Assembly: GCA_036785705.1 (NCBI GenBank) | Contig: JAWUZG010000177.1 | Coordinates: 868,001-932,000 of the forward strand | Direction of reading: 5' to 3' | Length of the DNA: 64,000 nucleotides | Source: Acanthornis magna | Lineage: Eukaryota > Chordata > Aves > Passeriformes > Acanthizidae | In this document: positions 23,576 through 35,100 of the stretch, in pieces | Numbering within the stretch: the first letter of the stretch is position 1 | Layout of the letters: each line of letters begins with the position of its first letter | Made by a program: the position numbers and the translations under genes | The notes under the pieces: generated by a model | The model's input: only the letters and a program-made list of their open reading frames with translations | Databases searched by the model: none | Told to the model about the DNA's origin: nothing

Positions 23576-24158
23576 TGTTGGAAAATATACCTGTTGAAAA
23601 AAATTTTGTATAACCTTTAACTTTTTATTTTTGCCTCTCTCGTTAGGCTTGACTTGACTTTGCTTTAGGGAAGGGAATTTATTTAGTTTATTTTGGAGAT
23701 ACAGCATCACTCTGAGGAGATGGGCTCAGCACAGGACAGAGTGGAGCAGCCCAAAGATACCAAAAAGATAAAAAACATCAATGGAACATCCACAGAACAT
23801 CGGTGGCCATCTCCAAACATCCACCCCAGAGCACCTCTAACACAGCTGAGACATCTCCCCGGAAAGGACTGATGAGAAAACTGAAAAATGAAGATCTAAT
23901 TCACATCGGAGGTGAGGGATTCGGATCCAATGGGAAACTGAACACTGAGGGTTGCTCAGCTCTGGACCAATGAACTTTGAAACAATGCATCTCTATGGGT
24001 TTGACTGTATAAAGTTCGGGGGAAAATCCTGTCAAAGCATGTGTTTTTGGAATACTTTCCTTGGCACATCCTGGCCAATAAATAAAGCAATGCCTGATTC
24101 TCTATCACTTCAAATACAGTGCTAGAGAGTTTTTTATTTCTCCTGATTTTTGGTGACA
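23576..24158 (+). mobile_element. Solo LTR, family A subfamily I (A3), sense to EXOC4
   Basis: This is the only plus-oriented A copy. It starts TGTTGGAAAATATACC and ends TTTTTGGTGACA, flanked by a perfect GAGT duplication (23572-23575, 24159-24162). CCAAT (23968-23972 region), a weakened TATAAAG at about 24009 and AATAAAG near 24080 lie in U3-R order. Length 583 bp. Its poly(A) signal faces the same way as EXOC4. Confidence 0.9.
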
Positions 24159-24823
24159 GAGTGGTGGAACCATCCAGAATTGCAAAGGGCTTCCATGGCG
24201 TGGCCTTAAGTGCTTTGCTGAGCAGATATTCCGAATGTGCCTTGTGAGTTCATAATCACCGTCACAAATGGGCTGGGAAATGGACATTTCACAGAAATGA
24301 GGGATTACTTCTTTCTACAGAATGAAGGGCACAAATCCACTGCTGCTTATTGTAATTGGAAAAACACAAGGAAAAAAAAAGGAAGGAAATTGAAGAATCA
24401 CAGGACAAAATACAGAGAAGTGGAAGAATCAATAATGATGTTAATGAGAACTGCTGGAAATGCCCATTAGTGGCAATCACTGTTTCAGGAATCATTTCCA
24501 GTCCCATTGCCTTCCCACATGAGGAGCACCTCAGGAATGTCAACGTGTTCCCAAAACCAACAATATTCATTGGAGGATTCTGCTTTACCTCGAGAGTGCC
24601 CACTCAGGCCCTTCGCACCTCTGGTGTCCACCTGGAAAAGGGGATGAGAATATTTCCAGAAGAAAAGTTAAATGCAGATTTCTTTGGTGGAATCTTGCTG
24701 ATGGTACCTTCAGGAGGGAGGGATGAAATGAATTCCAGAGCAGTTGGCAGCCAGGGCAGAGCTTCTCACGGGCATCACAAGCGTCCTCAGCAGTCAAATG
24801 AAGGGCTCAAACAGACAGCAAAG

Positions 24824-24908
24824 AATCCTGGAATGGTTTGGGTTGGAAGGACATTAAAATCATCCAGTGCCACCCCTGCCATGGCAGGGACATCTCCCAC
24901 TGTCCCAG
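24824..24908 (-). mobile_element. CR1 3' fragment, left part, split by LTR A4
   Basis: GAATGGTTTGGGTTGGAAGG through CTCCCACTGTCCCAG, ending at the LTR A4 junction. Confidence 0.85.
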
Positions 24909-25503
24909 TGTCATCAAAATTGTGGGAAGAACAAAAACCCGCCAACAACATTTTTAATGTTCAAGAGTCAAGGCATTACTTTATTGTCTGGCCAGGATGT
25001 TGTTCTGGCCAGGGTGTGCCACAGAAATCATCTCATTCACACATAGAGATAATCATTTCGTTACATACCAATTTTACAGGATTTTCGTTCAAATTTTATG
25101 CAGTCAAAACTCGTAGAGATGCATTGTTTCAAAGTTCACTGGTGCAGAGCTGAGCAACCCTCAGTGTTCAGTTTCCCATTGGATCCGAATCCCTCCCCTC
25201 CGATGTGAATTAGATCTTCATTTTCCAATGTTCTCATCAGTCCTTTCCGGGAGATGTCTCAGCTCTGTCAGAGGTGCTCTGGGGTGGATGTTTGGAGATG
25301 GCCACTGATGTTCCGTGGATTTTCCATTGATATTTTTTATCTTTTTGGTATCTTTGGGCTGCTCCACTCTGTCCTGTGCTGAGTTCATCTGACCTCACCT
25401 GGCACAACAATGCCCAACTTAAGATTCCTTTTCCCAGGGTAAAGACAAACAAATCCTTTGACTAAAGTTACACAAAATTTTTAAACTGGTGTATTTTCCA
25501 ACA
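24909..25503 (-). mobile_element. Solo LTR, family A subfamily II (A4), nested in CR1
   Basis: Runs TGTCATCAAAA to TTTTCCAACA, 595 bp, with a perfect CCAG duplication (24905-24908, 25504-25507). It splits a minus-strand CR1: CR1 sequence stops at TGTCCCAG and resumes at CCAGGCTGCTCC after the LTR. Confidence 0.92.
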
Positions 25504-25612
25504 CCAGGCTGCTCCAAGCCCTGTCCAGCCTGGCCTGGGACACTGCAGGGATCCAGGGGCAGCCACAGCTGCTCTGGCAGTTCCATCCCCGGGCCTCCCA
25601 TCCTCCCAGGGA
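25504..25612 (-). mobile_element. CR1 3' fragment, right part, split by LTR A4
   Basis: Resumes CCAGGCTGCTCCAAGCC and continues through the CR1 core to CCTCCCATCCTCCCAGGG. Confidence 0.85.
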
Positions 25613-26736
25613 AGAATTCTCTGTGTCCCTTTTAGCCCCCCAAATTCATCCCTGAATCCACAAAGTTGTGTTCATGGGGTGGCTTTGTGCAGGACAGGAG
25701 TTGATGTCACCTGAATTCCATGAAGAGCTTTCCATCCAACTCCTCCCCTGCGCTCCCCCGTGCGCCTGCAGAAACAGAGCTGGATTAATTTAAGCCTGCT
25801 CTAATTAATGAAAACAAGACCGAACGAAGGTCTGACTCTGCAGGAGCTCCACAAAACTCAACTCCAGGTGAATTGTGGTTGTTTGGATAGAGTTGTTTCA
25901 TTTGTCGCCTCCCAGTTCTGCAGAGCTCCTGCTTTCCCTGGGTTTGTGTTCTAATCCTTCTCTCTGGGGCTGCCCACAGCGAGGAGGAAGAAAAGAAACA
26001 CTTCAAATCCATCGTTTATTCCAAACACTGACTACCAAACAGGAGGCTTTAGGAATTGGGGAGGTAGGGAATGTTTATATGACAACAAAATTCCCTCACC
26101 ATCTCATTCCAAGGGGGGTTTTAATATTCTGGAGGTAAATTAAGCAGCAGAGCCAGCGCCGGCCCCGGGCCCTGGCATGTGTTTGCTAATGACAGTTAAT
26201 TAGAGGCTGTCTGCAGCAATCATGGGCTGTCAGGCCTCATCCAGGCTGGCAACGTGAGGGACACGGAGCTGCCTCCCCCTCCTTCCCTGATGGGAATGGT
26301 TTGCCAGGATTAGCTGTGAATATCCGAGAGGTGTTTGACACTCCGCAGAGCCTTTCCCACCTGCCATGGGCAGGGCTGGAATTCCTGCTGGGCTCCGTGG
26401 AGAAAGGGAAACGATTTCCTGGAATATTTCCTAATTCCTCCCATCTCCAGCTTTTCTCAAGGATTACTTCTCAGGGTTCCCTGTAAAGACTGAGAGATGT
26501 TTAATCCCACATGACTTTTCCAGCGGTGCTCGTCTCCTCTCCACCGTTGGGTGGTCATTATCCTGGGAAACGCAGCTCGAGGTAATTCTGTTGTCACTCA
26601 GGGAAGCTTTGATAGAATTCTGGAGATGCTGATTCCCAGCAGTTTCTGCTGCTCACTGTGGTGTTTCAGGAAAATTGGCTTCGGATCAGCTGCAACGTAG
26701 GACCAGGTTCTCTTCCCACGTCATTTTTATCTCAGT
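25613..26736. other. Unassigned intron, possible conserved element at 26130-26250
   Basis: Contains GTTTGCTAATGACAG and TTAATTAGAGGCTGTCTGC next to a GC-rich GCCGGCCCCGGGCCC. No repeat is recognised. Confidence 0.4.
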
Positions 26737-26943
26737 AAATCACAGAATGAGTTGGAAGAGACCTAGAAGCCCATCCAGTTCCAATCCTGTGGGCAGGGAC
26801 ACCTGCCACTGTCCCAGGCTGCTCCAAGCCCTGTCCAGCCTGGCCTGGGACACTGCAGGGATCCAGGGGCAGCCACAGCTGCTCTGGCAATTCCAGCCCA
26901 GGCAGGAATTCCCAATTCCCAAGATCCCATCTGGCCCTGCCCT
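26737..26943 (-). mobile_element. CR1 3' fragment
   Basis: Starts AATCACAGAATGAGTTGG (reverse of the CR1 tail) and runs through the shared core. About 20 bp of the core after CAGCCCAG is missing. Confidence 0.85.
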
Positions 26944-27489
26944 TCTCCAGCTCAGAGCCATTCTCCCTTATCCTATCCCTCCATGGCAGCCAAACTCAGA
27001 GAAGAGCACAAGTTGTGTTTCTCTGCTCATTTTTTCACCAGAATAAACCTATTGATCCAAGTTCATTCCATCCACTCGTGTAAGGAGATGAATTTCATCT
27101 CTCAGCTCTGCAGAATGACATGGAATTGTCCAATTCCCTGGGAAGGGCTGGCTGCAGCTCACGGGAGCATGAGGATTATTTATGAACATCATCCCAAGGC
27201 AGTGGAGAGCTCCTCCAGCCGAGCCTTTCCCAGTTTTATTCCAGTGGCAAATCAAATCAAGGATCAAATTTGCTCAGCTCCACACTGCACTAGGAAGTCC
27301 TTTGAAGTGAGGTTTGATGATGGAATGTCATCATTCCCTGGCTTTGGGTCATTCCTGTTTTTTCCCTGACTTTCCAAGTTCTTTCTCTGGTTTGTTTGCT
27401 GACTTTTGGTGGGACAAAGTTGTCTCCAGCTGATGTTCTGAAGGCACCATCAGCGTGTTCAGAGAGTTCTTTCAGGCCATTGATTTAAG

Positions 27490-27543
27490 AGTTGGACTTG
27501 ATGATCCTTGTGGGTCCCTTCCAACTCAGAATATTCCGTGAAT
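27490..27543 (+). mobile_element. CR1 3' tail, older type
   Basis: AGTTGGACTTGATGATCC and CCCTTCCAACTCAGAATATTC match the chicken-type CR1 end. Confidence 0.75.
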
Positions 27544-27995
27544 CCGGGACTCTCCACCCTCAGTTGCCTCTCACAGCCCAGTTGGAGAAATCCAGAGTGG
27601 AGGAGGTTCTTGGTTTGCTTGGGAATTCCGAGTGACCTGGAAATCACAGCTGGATCTGTAGGACACGGAACTGGAAAAGCTCTACCAGGAATTTGAGTAT
27701 TTAGGGCAGGAAAATTCACCCTGTTGGATTTCTCACCACTCTCGAAACCCAGAATTGTTGGCAGGTGTTCTTCTGCTCGGGATCATTGGCAATTGTGATG
27801 GGGACAAAAGTTCATTTAAATAAAAAACCAACAATATTTTACTTCTGATTTGACCCCGTCCCAGCCGCTTCAGAGATTCCTAAGCAGATTGTTGTGGCAT
27901 TAATTATGATTTCATGGCCAGGCCCTGCTCCTCCAGAGCAGTGACAATTCTGCCACCACTGGGGCTTCAAACGAGGAATGTCCAAACGGCCTTGG

Positions 27996-28604
27996 TGTCA
28001 CCGAAACTGTGGGAAAAACAAAAACCCTCCAACAACATTTTTAGTGTTAGAGAGTCAAGGCATTACTTTATTGTCTGGCCAGGATGTTGTTCTGGCCAGG
28101 GTGTGCCACAGAAATCATCTCATCCACACACAGCCCACGTGTGCAGAGAGAATCATTCCATGACACACCGATTTTACAGGATTTTCCCCCAAATTTTATA
28201 CAGTCAAACCCATAGAGATGCATTGTTTCAAAGTTCATTGGTGCAGAGCTGAGCAACCCTCAGTGTTCAGTATCCATTGGATCCGAATCTCCTCACCTCC
28301 GATGTGAATTAGATCTTCATTTTTCAATGTTCTCCTCAGTCCTTTCCGGGGAGATGTCTCAGCTGTGTCAGAGGTGCTCTGGGGTGGATGTTTGGAGGTG
28401 GCCACCGATGTTCCGTGGATGTTCCGTGGATGGCCTTGATCTCTCTGGGGATCTTTGGGCTGCTCCACTCTGTCCTGTGCTGAGTTCATCACACCTCACC
28501 TGGCAGAGCAATGCCCAACTTAAAATTCCTTTTCCGGGGGTAAAGACAATCAAATCCTTTGACTAAAGTTACACAAAATTTTTAAACTGGTGTATTTTCC
28601 AACT
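27996..28604 (-). mobile_element. Solo LTR, family A subfamily II (A5)
   Basis: Starts TGTCACCGAAACTG and ends TTTTCCAACT, 609 bp, with flanks TTGG and CTGG (3 of 4). The promoter and poly(A) signals are on the minus strand. Confidence 0.88.
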
Positions 28605-29199
28605 CTGGGATGTCTCCCACTGCTTCAGAAGATTTGATCGAACGGAGAGCTGATAAAGCAATCAAACAAATCCTGTTTACGCATCCCTGAGAGGATAATT
28701 CACGCACCAGCAAGCACTGCGGATGGGAAATTACCTTTGGAGGTGAAATTTCCATTCCAAAGTTGCATTATACTTTTGTTTTTGTAGGCTGTGAGTTTCT
28801 GCTTTCTCGGGACCATGAAATTTATCTCCAGTTGCCACTTTTACTGTACAAGCAAAATGCTTGAATACAAAACATTTAATGGGCTTGTCTATAAATTGAT
28901 ATTTAGTAATAGTTTTCTCGATGCTGCTGAATTTTACATTTTGTCTCTGGTTTCTCAATAGCTCAGACTTACAATCCTGTATGTGCGGGGTTTTTTTTTT
29001 TTATTCTTAAATCTAAATAACGAAAACAGCAGTTGGAAATTGATTTTCTGGGCATTGTTCAACATCCTCTCATCCCTCGTGCTCTGTCATCGCCATCCAC
29101 TTGGGGATTCATTTGGAATATAAAAAAGCGTGAGATGAAGCAAGAAATTTTAGGTCAGGTTTTTTTGCTGGTATTCTTCATGGAAAGGGCTGGAAGAGG

Positions 29200-29320
29200 T
29201 TGGAAAGGCATTGGAAGGGGCAATGGGGAGTCCCATTTGAAATCCACAGGGGTTTCAGAGCCCTGTGGATGTGGCACTTGGGGACACGAGCAGGGGTGGC
29301 CTCGGCTGTGTTGGATCTTC
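29200..29320 (+). mobile_element. CR1 fragment
   Basis: TTTCAGAGCCCTGTGGATGT and GGCACTTGGGGACACGAGC are shared with the CR1 at 38205-38668. Confidence 0.7.
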
Positions 29321-29639
29321 CAGAATTCTGTCTTTGTTTTTTTATTTTGGGCTTCTCTGCTGTGTGGGACCCTCCGCTGGCTTTCATCCATTCATTATTT
29401 TTCCTAATAATCATTACTCTGTAAGGTGTTTTGGAAAGGAGTTCATACCTGAATTTTATAAATAAAAATGCACTTGGAGATTGTGGAACCACCCTAAAGC
29501 TCAGGAACAGACCCAAGGATCTCGGGGTTTTCCTGCTGCTTTGATGGCTTGGCCTTCAGAAAATCTTTATCTGCTAAAGAAACTTTCTTTGGGGAGTGGA
29601 TTGCTGGGATCTGGGTGAGGAATGGACTACAGCACACAG

Positions 29640-30054
29640 TGTGATGTTCTGATAGCCAAATTTTATTATTATAAAAGCTTATATTTTATAACTTCATTTG
29701 TTCCGTATACGTGATTGTACCATGATCATCATACCCATGATTGGCTGTGCTTTGTTCTCACAAATAATTTCTCTAATTATTGGATAATTATTGTTCGTAA
29801 GCAACACTACTACTTGCTACAATATCCCAAAATTTTGTTACTTGCTTCCACATTCTCTTGTCACTTCAGCGGATTTTTCTTATTGCTTCAGCAGTTTGCA
29901 ACTGTCCCTTCATTGTTCTTTTATACCTTCTGCAGTTCTTCCATTGTTCTTTTATACCTTCTACAGTTCCTCCATTGTTCTTTCATACTCTTCACAGTGC
30001 TCTCTATTATTCTTTCACACCTTTTACAGTTCCTCCACTGCCCAGGCTCCAACA
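29640..30054 (-). mobile_element. Possible LTR with repeated TATA-bearing units
   Basis: TGTGATGTTCTG at 29640 and CTCCAACA at 30054 could be LTR ends. AATAAA reads on the minus strand at 29662-29667, and four ~31-bp repeats lie at 29911-30035. No target duplication is visible, so this may simply be AT-rich intron. Confidence 0.35.
29911..30035 (-). repeat. Four ~31-bp repeats carrying TATA-like motifs
   Basis: CATTGTTCTTTTATACCTTC recurs at 29911 and 29942, with degenerate copies at 29973 and 30005. On the minus strand two copies read GGTATAAAAG. Confidence 0.85.
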
Positions 30055-30119
30055 TTGGATGAATTCCCTGCGTCTGGAGGAGGAATTTAATGGAATAAAA
30101 CGGGTATTCAGGGTAATTT

Positions 30120-30190
30120 AATGGAATGTTCCAGGCCTGCTTGGACAGGGCTCTGAGCAGCCTAGGACAGTGGAAGTTGTCTCTTCCCAA
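30120..30190 (+). mobile_element. Short CR1 fragment
   Basis: GCCTGCTTGGACAGGGCTCTG, then AGCAGCCTAGGACAGTGG, resembling the CR1 core. Confidence 0.55.
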
Positions 30191-30860
30191 TCCTTCTTCC
30201 CATCTTTATCAAAGACCCTTTGAAATCTGACCAAGTGCTGGGAAGAGTTTCAGTTTTTTTAATCACGTGACCACTTTCTGTTCAGATGGAATAAGGGAAT
30301 AATTCCATCTGTTCAGATAGGATAATAGTGGAATAATTTTTTAAATTTATTTTTGTTCCCGAGGACGCCTTTTCTTGCCTGACTTCAATCATCCTTTTTT
30401 CTCATTACCTTAATTTTTGGGTGCTCAGTTCTTTGAGGTCGTGGCAAACGAAGGAGGTGAAAGGAGGGCACAGCAGGAAGGATCAAATACGAGGGACTTT
30501 ATTATTTTTTAATTAACTTTCCCTGACTTCATTCAGACCCTGCTCTACTGTCAACACGAGGCTTTGGAAAAACAAGGAGCGATGAGGATATTTTTGGATG
30601 GAGATCAAGTGTGAGGCTTTTTTAATGCTGAATGCATCTGTTGAGATATAAATCCATATTCCGTAATTCCATGATTCCATATTCCATACCTTGATCCTAA
30701 GGTAGGGATGAATTAAATGGGTAAAGAAACATAGAAGGTTTTCTTTTTTATTCCTTTAATTAAAACCTCCAATCAAATCCAATTTTGTTTTTTCTTAGGT
30801 CCTCCCCGGGCCCAGGACTCACAGTTTAGGCTGATTTCCTTAACTTTTCTCCGGGTTTTA

Positions 30861-31275
30861 TTGGTTGGTTTGGTTTGGGGTTTTTTTGTTTGGTTGGTTG
30901 GTTGTTTGGTTTGGTTTGGTTTGGTTTTAGTTTTTAGCTTTTGGTTGGGTTTTTTGTGTGGTATTTTTCCTGGTTTGGTTTTGTTACTTTTTTGTTTCGT
31001 TTTGGATTTTTTTTTTTTGTTTGTTTGTTTTTTGTTGGGTTTTGTTGGGTTTTGTTTGTTTGGTTTAGGGGTTTTTTGTGGGGCTTTTTTTGTTTTGTTT
31101 TTTTGTTTTTGTTTGTTTGTTTGTTTGGGGGGTTGTTTGGTTGTTTGGTTTTGGGGTTTGGTTTGGTTTGGTTTGGTTTGGTTTGGTTTGGTTTGATTTG
31201 GTTTGGTTTGGTTTGGTTTGGTTTGGTTTGGTTTGGTTTCTTTTCTTCTGTTTTGTTCAGTTTCGTTTGGGGTTT
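30861..31275 (+). repeat. G/T-rich array, mainly GGTTT
   Basis: A strongly strand-asymmetric region: GGTTT and GTTT units with T runs, ending in about 18 clean GGTTT units (31148-31240). The nascent EXOC4 RNA would be GU-rich here. Confidence 0.92.
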
Positions 31276-31359
31276 TGTTTTTTTTTAATCAGAGCATCCC
31301 TGAACTCTACATGCCCTCAGTTTTCAGCCAATTGTGCTAAATGCTGTTAATCACCTTTG

Positions 31360-32140
31360 GAATTTGCTTCTCACACCCCTCTTTTATTGTTTTCTATATT
31401 CCCTATATTTATTCTCTCTCCTCAGTCCCCATCCCATCGCTCCAACATCTCCTCCCATGAAAATCCCCATTGGTTTAAACCCCACAGTGCCAGGGGCCTG
31501 GGCTTTGTGCTCACTGCTGGGTGGAACTTTTTAAAATCCCAATATTAATTAGGATTAATAGGATTTTCCTTCCCCCTGTCCCTATTTCTTTCATTGTTTT
31601 ATATATTCCCTGTATTTATTCTCTGTCCTCAGTCCCCATCCCATTGCTCCAACATCTCCTCCCGTGAACATCTCCATCGTAGGGAGAATGTGGCTTGTGG
31701 AACTTCTTTAAAATCCCAGTATTAATTAGGACTAACAGGGTTTTCCTTCCTCTTGTCCCTGTTTCTGTTATTGTTTTCTATATTCCCTATTTTTTATCCT
31801 GTCTCCTCAGTCCCCGTCCCATCGCTCCTATGTCTCCTGCCATGAACATTGCCATTGTAGGGGGGATGTGATTGGTGCTCACTGCTGGGTGGAACTTTTT
31901 TAAATCCCAATATTAATTAGGATTAATAGGATTTTCCTTCCCCCTGTCCCTATTTCTTTTATTGTTTTCTATATTCCCTATGTTTTTTCTCTCTCCTCAG
32001 TCCCCATCCCATTGCTCCAACATCTCCTCCCATGAGCATCCCCATCATAGAAGGGATGTAGTTTGTGGAACTTTTTTTAATCCCAATATTAATTAGGATT
32101 AATAGGATTTTCCTTCCTCCTGTCCCTATTTCTGTGCAGT
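31360..32140 (+). repeat. Tandem array of a ~190-bp unit, four copies
   Basis: The marker TTATTGTTTTCTATATTCCC (or a close variant) recurs at 31384, 31592, 31768 and 31959, with spacings of 208, 176 and 191 bp. Each unit also holds CCTCAGTCCCCATCCCAT and CCCAATATTAATTAGGATTA. No coding potential is seen. Confidence 0.88.
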
Positions 32141-32735
32141 GCTGCCTGGGGACAATCCAGGGATCCCCCACAGGTGATGAATCTTTGGGAATGACTCTTC
32201 CCCGAGCCCTTTCTCCCTCCTCCCTGATTTATTTTCCCCATAGTCACTGCCCAGAAACCTTCTCTTCTCATTCTGCCATTTCTCCTTTTCCCTCACTTTT
32301 TCTCCTGTTCCTTCCCACTTTTTGCTCCTCTTTAAAACTCCTGAAAACCTCACGTCTCCCAAATCACTCAGCTTTCAAAGATAAGCTGATCTGGAGCTAC
32401 TTAGCCAGAGCCTATCTCAAATAATGTGCGTTTGTGATACGGAAAGAAATATTTATAAACCATTGAATTCTCCGAATTGGCAGAATTTGGGTTTATTTAA
32501 CATTTTCCTCGAGCCCATCTGCTGCTGCACCTTGGCTGCTATCGGTGCAATTATGATTTTATTGATAAGGGTATGGGGGTGTAAATAAATACAGAGAGAG
32601 GAGACCAATCTTCAGGTATTATTTCACTGGGGCCGAGTGCTGCATGCTGATGTTGGAGAGGGAAAATCCAAGGAGAAAGGAGCTTTGGATTCCTCTTTCT
32701 GCTCCATTTTTTGGAGTTTCCATGGCAGAGGTTGG

Positions 32736-32955
32736 GATTCCATCCGTGTTCAGCTTTCTTCCCTGAATTCTGGAATGAAATGACATCACAGAGGTTTAAA
32801 TTTGTCAGATGAAGGCTGTAACATCCCGTTAAAAGAATCGCCCCCGATTCCATCCGTGTTCAGCTTTCTTCCCTAAATTCTGTAATGAAATGACATCCCA
32901 GAGGTTTAAATTTGTCAGATGAAGGCTGGAACATCCCTTTAAAAGAATTCCCACC
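32736..32955 (+). repeat. 110-bp tandem duplication
   Basis: GATTCCATCCGTGTTCAGC starts both units (32736 and 32846); they differ by a few substitutions. Confidence 0.9.
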
Positions 32956-33045
32956 TAATTCCATCCCTCTGCCGTGGGAAGAGACTCCTTCCAGAACCCC
33001 AGGGTGCTCCAAGCCCTGTCCAACCTGGCCTGGAACATTTCCAGC
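32955..33045 (-). mobile_element. CR1 fragment
   Basis: GGGTGCTCCAAGCCCTGTCC and AACCTGGCCTGGAAC, minus orientation; it follows the 110-bp tandem duplication. Confidence 0.7.
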
Positions 33046-33900
33046 AAAAATCAATATATTCTGAAAATGTGTTTCTTTACAAGAAAAAGGATCAGCATAA
33101 TCATAAATTTGGCTGAATGATAAATTATTCACAGCGTTCAAGCTCTATTAGTTAGAGGGACAAGATGAAATGCAGAGGACTAAAATGATTCACGCAGGGC
33201 TGGATGAGTTAGGACAAGTATTAGGATTCCTGACGCAGTTTTTACAACGCAGGGCAATAAAAATTCACGGAAAAGATCCAAACTCAAACTGCTGCAACAT
33301 CCATCATACCCATGAAGCTGCATCGCTACATTGTACACATATTTTTTCCTTATTTTTGGTAATTGGAAAGAATTGGGAGCTGTGAGGAGAGAATGTGAGG
33401 AAACGGAGCACAATTTACAGAGCGGGTGGCCACAAAGGCAGGGGTTCGTATCAGAAAAACCCACTCCTGTTTCCTGGGGTTGCTGCTGAATGTCCTGGTG
33501 GTTCTCAGGATTTATTTCCACCTCTTTCAGCTTCCCAAGCTCGGGGCTCTGTCATGCCTGAAGGAATAGAAACACCAACTTGAGGCTTTATTTGCAGGGA
33601 GGCTCTTGAATTCAGAATGGAAGAATTCCCACCCCTGGGGCTGGAAAATCCTGGTAACCCAATAAATGTGGGGTTTTGTCAGCCCTCTGGACAAGCATGA
33701 GCTCGGGCTGACCCTGCATTGGTGGGATTGGAACTGGATTAGGGAGGACTCTTTGACAGGCGGTGAAGAGTTAATTAGGCTAACGACTTCCTGCCGTTGT
33801 GCCTCTGGGATGTCCCTTTGGAAAATCCTGAAATGTGGGTGTGACACCTCATCCCATCCCAGGACACTCTGGAGCTGGGGACAGGAGCTACCAGGGAGCT

Positions 33901-34215
33901 GCCATCCCATCCCTGTATCCCATCCCATCCCTGTATCCCATCCCTGTATCCATCCCTGTATCCCATCCCTGTATCCATCCCTGTATCCCATCCCTGTATC
34001 CCATCCCTGTATCCCATCCCTGTATCCCATCCCATCCCATCCCATCCCTGTATCCCTGTATCCCTGTATCCCATCAATCCCATCCCATCCCATGGATCCC
34101 ATCCCTGTATCCCTGTATCCCATCCCATCAATCCCATGGATCTCATCCCATCCCAATCCCACCCCATCCCGTCCCATCCCATGGATCCCATCCCATCCCA
34201 CCCCATCCCATCTGA
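33901..34215 (+). repeat. CATCC / CTGTATCC minisatellite
   Basis: Mixed CCATCCCTGTATCC and CATCC units with CATGGATC variants; it opens false frames (HPIPVS and GWDTGMG repeats). Confidence 0.93.
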
Positions 34216-34384
34216 GCAGGAGTGGCAGGGCAGGATGGGATCAGTGTGGATCAAATCCTGCTCAGTCCTGCTCTGTTCCCGATCCTTAATCAGCGCCATT
34301 CCCGTCAGGAGTGGGAGTTTCCCCATCCTTGATGGAATTGTGGACGTTTTGCACAGGAGGGATCCTCTCCCAGCACAGAACGAT

Positions 34385-34715
34385 GGGAGAGCTGCGAGCC
34401 CCTGGCAGGGCCTGAAGGGCTCCAGGAGAGCTGCAGAGGGACTGGGGACAAGGGCTGCAGGGACAGCACCCAGGGAATGGCTTGGCAGTGCCAGAGGGCA
34501 GGGCCAGATGGGATCTTGGGAATTGGGAATTGCTGCCGGGGAGGGTGGGGAGGGGCTGGGCTGGAATTGCCAGAGCATCTGGGCTGCCCCTGGATCCCTG
34601 CAGTGTCCCAGGCCAGGCTGGACAGGGCTTGGAGCAGCCTGGGACAGTGGCAGGTGTCCCTGCCATGGCTGGGGTTGGAATTAGATGATTTTTCCAACCC
34701 AGCCCATCCCTCAGG
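34385..34715 (+). mobile_element. CR1 LINE 3' fragment
   Basis: GGGAGAGCTGCGAGCCCCTG through the core to GGAATTAGATGATTTTTCC, closely similar to 6385-6700. Confidence 0.85.
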
Positions 34716-35100
34716 AGAGTTCCCAGATCCAGGGAAGCACATTCCACATGACCTTCCTGTGAAAAACAATGGGATCTGTCCCTTTCCAGGGATTTGTGGC
34801 AGGGGGAGGACGAGGACAGTGGCAGAGTCACCATGAGCAGTGCCAGGCACTTTACACCTCTCATTATGGGATGGAAATTCTCTGTAACCTCAGTAACATC
34901 TGAGCAGCCTCTTCCAGCTGCATTTGTGAGGAATATTCCTGCCCAACACTCTGCACTTGGCTCTGTCCTGGGCCTGCATGTAAAGATAATTCTGTCTCAC
35001 GCTAAAACATGAGCCCTCTGATCTGATAATCTGTAATTAGGAGCCAGAGTGTGCCTCACTCTGTCCTTACAGCCCCATTTCCACAATTCCATGCTGAGTG

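Noticed and set aside
24356..25153. 265-residue plus-strand frame
   Set aside because: It crosses a CR1 and into LTR A4, so it is a chance frame; no known domain.
30861..31350. Hydrophobic frames (VWFGLVWFGLV) resembling membrane proteins
   Set aside because: Translation of the GGTTT array.
33527..34578. Long frames with GWDTGMG and HPIPVS repeats (up to 267 residues)
   Set aside because: They run through the CATCC minisatellite and a CR1 copy, with no splice or codon evidence.
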